Below, in pieces: positions 58,665-64,000 of a stretch of DNA of 64,000 nucleotides (its first letter is position 1; each line of letters begins with the position of its first letter). Source of the DNA: Adlercreutzia mucosicola DSM 19490. GTDB lineage: Bacteria; Actinomycetota; Coriobacteriia; Coriobacteriales; Eggerthellaceae. The translations under genes were made by a program, and so were the position numbers. The notes under the pieces were generated by a model, which was not told the origin of the DNA, made no database searches, and saw only the letters and a program-made list of their open reading frames with translations. The stretch lies in contig NZ_AUGK01000003.1 in the NCBI RefSeq assembly GCF_000422625.1, forward strand, positions 62,001 through 126,000. Reading direction: 5' to 3'.

Positions 58665-59867
58665 CTATTGGGCGATACGGTCGAGTAGCTCTATTTTTTT
58701 GCGCACGGCGTCGACGATGGTGGCAACGCGGCGCTCGGGGATGTTGGGGTTCTTCGCGAGGATGATGCCCACCTGCTCGGCATAGCCGTCCAGCAGGGCG
58801 GCGTCGTACCAGTCGAAGTAGCCGTCGAACAGGCGCAGCTGGTCAGCCGGCTTCATGCCGTTCATCTTGAAGGGCTTGGCCATGTACAGAAAGTCGCCGG
58901 GAACTTCCAGCAGCTCGGCATTGGACCACAGGCACGACCCCGTGTCGAACACCGGTGCGATGCCGGTCACCTCCAGGGTTTCCACGTTGCGGATGATGCC
59001 GAAGTTGCGGTAGTGGCGGTCGCGGTTGGCCAGCACGAAATCGCCGGCGAACATCTGGGCGAGCGCGGTCATGGTCTCGTCGCGATCAAGCCCGAGATCT
59101 TCCAGCCGCTTCACGTAGAACCCGAGGTCCGACAGGTTGTTCGGCTGCTTCACGTTGCGGATGACATCCCAGGCGGCGATAAGCTCCTCGTCGGGTCCCA
59201 GCAGGTTGGCGCAGGCGGAATAGATGCGGCGTCCGTCCTCGAACAGCTCGTAGGGCGTGAACGTGCCGGGCTCCATGATGCGCTCGTGCAGTGCCGTGGC
59301 AGCCACCTCGTTGTAGGGCTCCTGATTAACGAAGCCCACCCCCGATTTCAGCAGCACGCGCTTCCCGTTCACGATCTTCCACTTCTTCAGGAGGTCGCCG
59401 CCGAGGGTGCTGTTGGGCGATGACAGGTTCACCGTGTGGTAGTCGGGCGCATCGGGGGACGAGCCCGCCGAATCCTGGCCGAGTGTGAGGAAGCCCAAAT
59501 CGTCGGAGAAGTCGTTGTCGAAGAAGTTGACGTCGTCCCAGCGCTTCGGGTCGTCCTCGTCGTTGAGCCAGTAGCGGTCGGAAAGCGAAAGCCCGAAGCT
59601 CTTCTCGGCCAGCACTAGCGTGCTTTCCAGCTGCAGGTTCTCGAGCAGACGCTTGATCTGCGCACGCGAGGCTGGAATGGCGCGGTGGTGCCACCAGTAG
59701 TTCAGCTCGGCCTTCGAGATCTCGCCGTGGCGGTCGGTAAGCCCGAAGGGCGCTGCCTCGGGAGCGATCACCGTGCGGATGCGCACGGCCTTGTGGTCGT
59801 CCAGGTCGTAATCGAACGAGAGCACCGGCGTGTTCTTGTTCATAAGCGTGTAGTGGGCAGTCGCCAT
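58665..59867 (-). CDS. HipA-like serine/threonine kinase
   Basis: A 400-residue protein. The catalytic loop is NRDRHYRNFG (281-290) with D283, H285 and N288, and the metal-binding D308 lies in APVFDTGSCLW; the upstream KSGVGFVNQEPYNEVAA (about 174-190) supplies ATP binding. The N-terminal ~150 residues differ from classical HipA. No HipB-like antitoxin gene is adjacent, and the downstream partner is an alcohol dehydrogenase. Related kinases phosphorylate translation factors or take part in regulation. The ATG at 59867 is chosen because the upstream frame is GC-rich shadow sequence and would overlap the flavoprotein remnant. Confidence 0.85.
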   Translation of the reverse strand: MATAHYTLMNKNTPVLSFDYDLDDHKAVRIRTVIAPEAAPFGLTDRHGEISKAELNYWWHHRAIPASRAQIKRLLENLQLESTLVLAEKSFGLSLSDRYWLNDEDDPKRWDDVNFFDNDFSDDLGFLTLGQDSAGSSPDAPDYHTVNLSSPNSTLGGDLLKKWKIVNGKRVLLKSGVGFVNQEPYNEVAATALHERIMEPGTFTPYELFEDGRRIYSACANLLGPDEELIAAWDVIRNVKQPNNLSDLGFYVKRLEDLGLDRDETMTALAQMFAGDFVLANRDRHYRNFGIIRNVETLEVTGIAPVFDTGSCLWSNAELLEVPGDFLYMAKPFKMNGMKPADQLRLFDGYFDWYDAALLDGYAEQVGIILAKNPNIPERRVATIVDAVRKKIELLDRIAQ

Positions 59868-59994
59868 CGACTCACCGCCTTCCAAAGCCCTTTCATACAA
59901 CGTCCCCTCATTATAAGGGAGGCGGCGTTGCGCAAGCGCAATAAGCGGAAAACCTCGCGGCGTCTCGCCTCGACTGCCCCTTCGGGGCTCAGGA

Positions 59995-60984
59995 TTGAGG
60001 TTGGCTGGCGTGGGCGTCGCTGGCATCGCGGCCGCTGCCGGTATGGCAGGTTGCGCGCCGAGCGAGCCCTTGTCTTCCACTGCGGAATCGGGCGAGAGCG
60101 GCGCAACGACCACGGTCAAGCATTCCTGGGAGGTCAAGCCCGAGCCCATTACCGACATCGCGGAAACGGTCGACGCCGGCCGTGTTGTGGGGGCTATCGC
60201 CAAGGGCGAGGACGGCGTCTACCGCCAGTACAATGCCGGCAAGGGCGTGGTGCTGTGCACGGGAGACATCGGCGGCAACGAGGAGATGGTCGAGACGTTT
60301 CCCCCGGTGTCCTTGCGCCCCGACGGTATTTTCTATATGCCCGACGGCTGCAACGACGCGCTGGGCCATCAAATGGCCCTCTGGTGCGGCGCCGACTTCC
60401 AGCATGATCCTGCCGCTCCCATGACCCATGCGGTCGCCGGCCCCGGTCAGGTTCTGTCTTGCCAGGACATCGGCTGGCTGATGGTGAATCGCGATGGTCG
60501 TCGTTTTGTGGACGAGAATACTCCCGCTGCCATCGAGGCCGGTGTGGAAGAGGGCGTTATGTGGAAGGCCGACACCCTGGAGGATTTGGCGGCGCAGCTT
60601 GGGATCAAGGGCACGGACACGTTCCTCGCCACCGTTGAGCGCTACAACACGCTGTGCGCGGAGGGCCATGACCGCGACTTCGGCAAGGACGACAAGTGGA
60701 TGAAGTCGAGCATCGTCACGCCGCCGTTCTACGCCACGAAGGTGACGGCCATCACCATGACGATCCAGTTCGGCCTCAACTGCAACGACCAGCTGCAGGT
60801 GTGCGACGCGGACGACAACCCCATTGAGGGCCTGTACGCGGCGGGCAATACCTGCGGCAACTTCTTCGCCTGCGACTACCCGCTGCTGACCCCCGGCGTG
60901 AGCCATGGTCGCGACATCACGTTCGGCCGCGTGCTGGGCGAGGCGCTGGCCAAGGGCGAGAAGATCACCTTCGAGGAAGCCTAG
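59995..60984 (+). pseudogene. Flavocytochrome-c-type reductase with FAD-binding part deleted
   Basis: The frame starts RLAGVGVAGIAAAAGMAGCAPS, a lipobox-type signal lacking its Tat RR motif, then a linker to ITDIAETVDA, where a normal enzyme enters ADVVVVGAGTSG. Instead the sequence jumps to GRVVGAIAKGEDG. Comparison with the fragment at 16131 shows that about 146 residues, holding the FAD-binding fold, are missing. The rest (VVLCTGDIGGNEEMVE, WLMVNRDGRRFVDEN, a capping region, GLYAAGNTCGNFFACDYPLL and HGRDITFGRVLGEALA) is complete to a stop at 60984. The deletion is in frame, so a 330-residue protein may be made, but it cannot bind FAD at the usual site. A TTG at 59995 is the only available start. 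Confidence 0.88.
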
Positions 60985-61042
60985 GGGCGCACTGTCTTCA
61001 TCCGAGCGCTTCGGTTCTCCCTCCCGCCGAGAGCGCATGGCA

Positions 61043-61073
61043 AACGGGGAGCCTCGTTGCGGGGCTCCCCGTT
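61043..61073 (+). terminator. Hairpin after the flavoprotein remnant
   Basis: AACGGGGAGCC (61043-61053) pairs with GGCTCCCCGTT (61063-61073). T-tract weak (TTCTGCG). It ends 59-89 bases beyond the stop. Confidence 0.65.
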
Positions 61074-61274
61074 CTGCGTGGCGGCCGGTTGGCGCGCTTT
61101 CTGGATTGCAGAGGATGTAGCGGCTGAGCGGTGCTTGCGGGACGGGATGGCGCCAGTTTGGGCAACGGGGTTCGGGGCCGTTGCGTCTCTTTTGCCGTGC
61201 AGTGCGACGGTCGTCGAGAGTCGCTCGGCCTAGCGGCGCTACAATGGGGAAGATTTCGGAAAAGGAGGAACCCC

Positions 61275-61844
61275 ATGACCGTACTGTTCGTGAACGCTTG
61301 CTTGCGCGGCGAGGAATCGCGTACCCTGAAGCTGTGCCGGGAATATTTGGAAGGCTTGGAAGAGGTGCAGGAGGTTGATCTGGCGCAGCTTCGGCTGGAG
61401 CCCTACTACGGAGAGTCGGCGGCCTACCGCGCCCAGCTGGAGAAGGACGGCCAGTTCGATGACCCGATGTTCGATCTGGGTCGGCAGTTCGCCGCGGCCG
61501 ATGAGATCGTCATCGGCGCGCCCTACTGGGATCTGTCGTTTCCCGCGGCGCTGAAAGTGTACATCGAGCACGTGGCCGTTATGGGTATGGTGTTTCACTA
61601 TACCGAGGAGGGCCGCTGCGAGGGCCTGTGCCGCGCGAAGCACCTCACCTACATCACCACGGGCGGCGGCAACGTGGCTGCCGCGAACTTCGGCTACGAG
61701 TACCTGCGCGGCATCGCCGGCATGTTCGGCATTCCCGAGGCCCGTTTCGCCGCTGCCGAGAACCTGGATGTGGTGGGTGCCGACATCGAAGCGAACCTGG
61801 ATGCAGCCCGCGCCCGGCTCGCCGAGCTGAAAGCGACGCGGTAG
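61275..61844 (+). CDS. NAD(P)H-dependent flavodoxin-fold oxidoreductase
   Basis: A 189-residue protein of the NQO1/AzoR (flavodoxin-like fold 2) type. It opens with the FMN phosphate loop NACLRGEESRTLKLC (about 7-21). ADEIVIGAPYWDLSFPAALKVYIEHV (about 75-100) is the classic FMN-binding loop, with TYITTGGGNV (about 126-135) after it. It transfers hydride from NAD(P)H to quinones, azo compounds or other acceptors. AAAGGAGG precedes the ATG at 61275; a longer in-frame start at 61131 is rejected. Single gene. Confidence 0.9.
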   Translation: MTVLFVNACLRGEESRTLKLCREYLEGLEEVQEVDLAQLRLEPYYGESAAYRAQLEKDGQFDDPMFDLGRQFAAADEIVIGAPYWDLSFPAALKVYIEHVAVMGMVFHYTEEGRCEGLCRAKHLTYITTGGGNVAAANFGYEYLRGIAGMFGIPEARFAAAENLDVVGADIEANLDAARARLAELKATR

Positions 61845-61908
61845 GAAGCGGGTCGCGGCGTGGCGCGGGGCCCGTGGCGACTTGCGGGTTGCGCTGGCCC
61901 GCGGGTCG

Positions 61909-64000
61909 CTAGCCTTCCAGTTCGCGCGCCAGGTAGCGGCCGGTGATGCTTTTCGGGTTGGCGGCCACCTGGGTGGGCGTGCCCGTGGCGACGATACGGC
62001 CGCCAGCCTCCCCGCCGCCCGGACCCATGTCGATGAGGTAGTCGGCATTGGCGATCATGTCTAGATCGTGTTCGATGACCACCACGGTGGCGCCCTGCTC
62101 CACGAGGCTCTGCAGCACGGCGATGAGCGTGGCTACGTCCAGCGGGTGCAGCCCGATGGTGGGCTCGTCGAAGATGAAGAGCGTGTCGCTCTGGTCGCGG
62201 CGCATCTCGCTGGCCAGCTTCAGGCGCTGGGCCTCGCCGCCGGAAAGCGCCGGGGTGGCCTCGCCCAAGGTGAGATAGCCCAGGCCCAGATCGCGCAGGG
62301 TTTCCAGTTTGGCGCGCACCTTCTTCTGGGGCGCGAGCGCTGCGGCGGCCTGGTCTACGGTGAGCGACAGCAGCTCGGGCAGCGACAGGGTGGCCATGGC
62401 GTGGAAGTCGTCGGCGCGGCTGGATGCGCCAGGGTTGGCGCTTTCCGTGGCGGGAGCGCTGGGAAATGCGTCGGACCCGCCTTCGGCACTGCTGCCCGGG
62501 TAGTCGTCAACAGCCATCTGGATGGCGTCGGCGGCTCGGCCGTAGCGGCTGCCGCGACAGTCGGGGCAGGGGATGTCCACATCGGGAAGGAACTGCACAT
62601 CCAGGGAGATCTGCCCCGTGCCGTCGCAGGTGGGGCAGCGCAGAGACCCGGTGTTGTAGGAGAAATCGCCGGCCTTGAGCCCCGCAGCCTGGGCCTCGGG
62701 CAGCTTCGCGAAAGCGCGGCGTAGGTCGTCCAGCACCCCGGAATAGGTGCCCACGGTGGATCGCACGTTCACGCCGATGGGCGTGGCGTCAACCAGATCG
62801 ACCCGGGCGATGCCGGGCGCTTCCACATCCAGCACATGACCAGGCAGGGGCTGTCCGGCTAGGGCCGCCTTCAGGGCCACGACAAGGCTCTCCAGCACGA
62901 GCGTGGTCTTCCCCGATCCGGATACGCCGGTGACGCAGGTGAGGCGTCCCTGGGGAATGGCCACTTCCAAGGGTTTCACCGTGTGAAGCCCGTCCATGGT
63001 CAGGCGGATGGAGCCCTCGTCGAACAGGTGCGGAGCGGCCACGGGAGTGCGCACCCGCACCTTTGCGGTGCCGCTCAGGAAGGGCCCGATGCGACTGGCC
63101 GGGTTCGCCTCCACCGCGGCCACCGGCCCCTGGGCGATAATGCGGCCGCCGTCGGCTCCCGACCCGGGCCCGATCTCGATGAGGTGGCTCGCGTGGCGCA
63201 GCACGGCCACGTCGTGGTCCACCATCACGACGGAGTTCCCGTCGGCCAGCAGGTCGTCCATGACCCCCAGCAGCCCCTCTACGTTGGCCGGGTGCAGCCC
63301 GATGGAGGGCTCGTCCAACACGTAGAGCACACCGGTCGTGCGGCTGCGCACGGCGCGGGTGAGGGCCACGCGCTGGCGCTCGCCATTGGAAAGGGTCTCG
63401 CTGGCGCGGTCGAGGGTGAGATACCCCAGGCCCAGCTGCTCCAGCCTTTGCATGGGCTCGGCCATCTCACTGGTGATGGCATCGGCCATGGAGCGCATAT
63501 CGGCCGGCAGCCAGGAGGCCACCGTGGGCAGCCAGTCCCGCAGCTCATCCAGGGTGAAGGCCGTCACTTGGGCAAGGTTCAGCCCGTCGATCTGGCTTTC
63601 CCGGGCCTTCTCCGACAGGCGCGTGCCGTGGCAGGCGGGGCAAACCGACTCGCAGAGGAACTTCGCCACCCGCGCCATGCCCTTCTCGTCCTTGGCCTTG
63701 GCCAGGGCGTTCTTCACGGTGTTCACGGCGCTGTAGAAGGTGAAGTCCAGCTCGGTGGCGTGGTCCTTGTTCTTGGGCACGTAGAGGATGTGGCGCTTCT
63801 CCATGGGGCCGCGCAGCACCATGTCCTGCTCGGCGTCGGTGAGGTCTTGGAAGGGCACGTCGGTGCGCACGCCCATTTCGCGGGCCACCTGGGGCATGAG
63901 CGACCACATGAGCTGTCGCCACGGAGCCACGGCGCCTTCGTCTAGGCTGAGGGTGGGGTCGGGCACCAGGGTGCTCTCGTCAATGTCGCGCACTACGCCC
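61909..64000 (-). CDS. UvrA-like ABC ATPase (5-prime end outside the window)
   Basis: About 697 residues are visible; the frame stays open to the window edge, so the N-terminal ATPase half-site and start codon are missing. Present are a zinc-finger CPACHGTR, the first signature LSNGERQR with Walker B VLYVLDEP, the second Walker A GVSGSGKTTLV, a CPTCDGTG/CPDCRGSRYG zinc module, the second signature LSGGEAQR and Walker B FIFDEP. Between the zinc module and the second signature is an insertion of about 35 Ser/Gly/Ala-rich residues (around 62420-62520). It resembles short UvrA2-like paralogues (drug or DNA-adduct protection) more than repair UvrA, but this needs the missing end. Confidence 0.88.
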   Translation of the reverse strand, partial: GVVRDIDESTLVPDPTLSLDEGAVAPWRQLMWSLMPQVAREMGVRTDVPFQDLTDAEQDMVLRGPMEKRHILYVPKNKDHATELDFTFYSAVNTVKNALAKAKDEKGMARVAKFLCESVCPACHGTRLSEKARESQIDGLNLAQVTAFTLDELRDWLPTVASWLPADMRSMADAITSEMAEPMQRLEQLGLGYLTLDRASETLSNGERQRVALTRAVRSRTTGVLYVLDEPSIGLHPANVEGLLGVMDDLLADGNSVVMVDHDVAVLRHASHLIEIGPGSGADGGRIIAQGPVAAVEANPASRIGPFLSGTAKVRVRTPVAAPHLFDEGSIRLTMDGLHTVKPLEVAIPQGRLTCVTGVSGSGKTTLVLESLVVALKAALAGQPLPGHVLDVEAPGIARVDLVDATPIGVNVRSTVGTYSGVLDDLRRAFAKLPEAQAAGLKAGDFSYNTGSLRCPTCDGTGQISLDVQFLPDVDIPCPDCRGSRYGRAADAIQMAVDDYPGSSAEGGSDAFPSAPATESANPGASSRADDFHAMATLSLPELLSLTVDQAAAALAPQKKVRAKLETLRDLGLGYLTLGEATPALSGGEAQRLKLASEMRRDQSDTLFIFDEPTIGLHPLDVATLIAVLQSLVEQGATVVVIEHDLDMIANADYLIDMGPGGGEAGGRIVATGTPTQVAANPKSITGRYLARELEG

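Noticed and set aside
1-64000. CRISPR array, prophage or complete insertion sequence
   Set aside because: No regularly spaced direct repeats, no phage structural genes and no intact transposase or integrase were found.

Overview
The window is GC-rich actinobacterial DNA. The best fit is the gut family Eggerthellaceae (Coriobacteriia; Adlercreutzia/Enterorhabdus/Eggerthella-like). This is inferred from two remnants of Tat/lipobox flavocytochrome-c-type reductases, a nikR-hypE nickel/hydrogenase cluster, large sortase-type surface proteins and the codon bias. No rRNA, tRNA, CRISPR array or complete insertion sequence was found.

Layout. 0.5-1.9 kb: a phosphohexomutase. 2.1-7.6 kb: a very large surface protein whose signal peptide and body are in different frames, separated by a 10-base C tract, so it looks like a phase-variable gene in the OFF state. 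7.8-10.5 kb: a nickel regulator, HypE and a 2[4Fe-4S] ferredoxin. 11.4-15.8 kb: a second giant surface protein with a C-terminal membrane anchor. 16.1-19.3 kb: a truncated flavoprotein, a three-copy repeat, a TetR gene with a likely operator, and a broken acetyltransferase. 19.4-21.0 kb: an XRE regulator plus a small hydrophobic protein, repeated as a paralogous pair at 37.5-39.0 kb.

21.0-29.8 kb is a scarred, partly AT-richer accessory region. It holds a transposon-associated small protein, a frameshifted msrA, a stub of a type I restriction subunit, a DinJ-YafQ toxin-antitoxin pair, an Mrr endonuclease, fragments of HAD phosphatase, esterase and acetyltransferase genes, a Fic protein, an HxlR regulator, a radical SAM protein and a YbaK deacylase. 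30.0-35.1 kb is a two-component system driving a MacB/FtsX-type ABC exporter. 35.5-46.7 kb is again accessory: a DUF4143 ATPase, a SemiSWEET, the second XRE pair, a methyltransferase/YdeI operon and a membrane protein that share a palindromic operator, an AbiE system with a broken toxin, an AraC/GyrI-like pair, an AbiF-type gene preceded by a candidate structured RNA, and a Fic-like gene with a ribbon-helix-helix partner.

47.0-64.0 kb is mostly chromosomal: a GMP synthase ATP-PPase subunit without its amidotransferase domain, a DUF4143 ATPase with three phased operators, an MFS exporter, thioredoxin, a PAS-GGDEF cyclase, a LOG-family hydrolase, a VanZ-RDD membrane protein, a uracil permease, DUF488, an iron alcohol dehydrogenase in operon with a HipA-like kinase, a second flavoprotein remnant, a flavodoxin-fold oxidoreductase and a UvrA-like ATPase that runs off the right edge.

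Main themes: (1) a dense, dispersed set of defence and toxin-antitoxin genes, several broken; (2) phase variation and repeat-mediated decay; (3) several strong palindromic operators next to unstudied genes. The best candidates for undescribed biology are the AbiF RNA-protein locus, the C-tract surface protein, the phased operators of the DUF4143 gene, the shared operator at 39.9/41.1 kb, and the duplicated XRE plus small-membrane-protein module.
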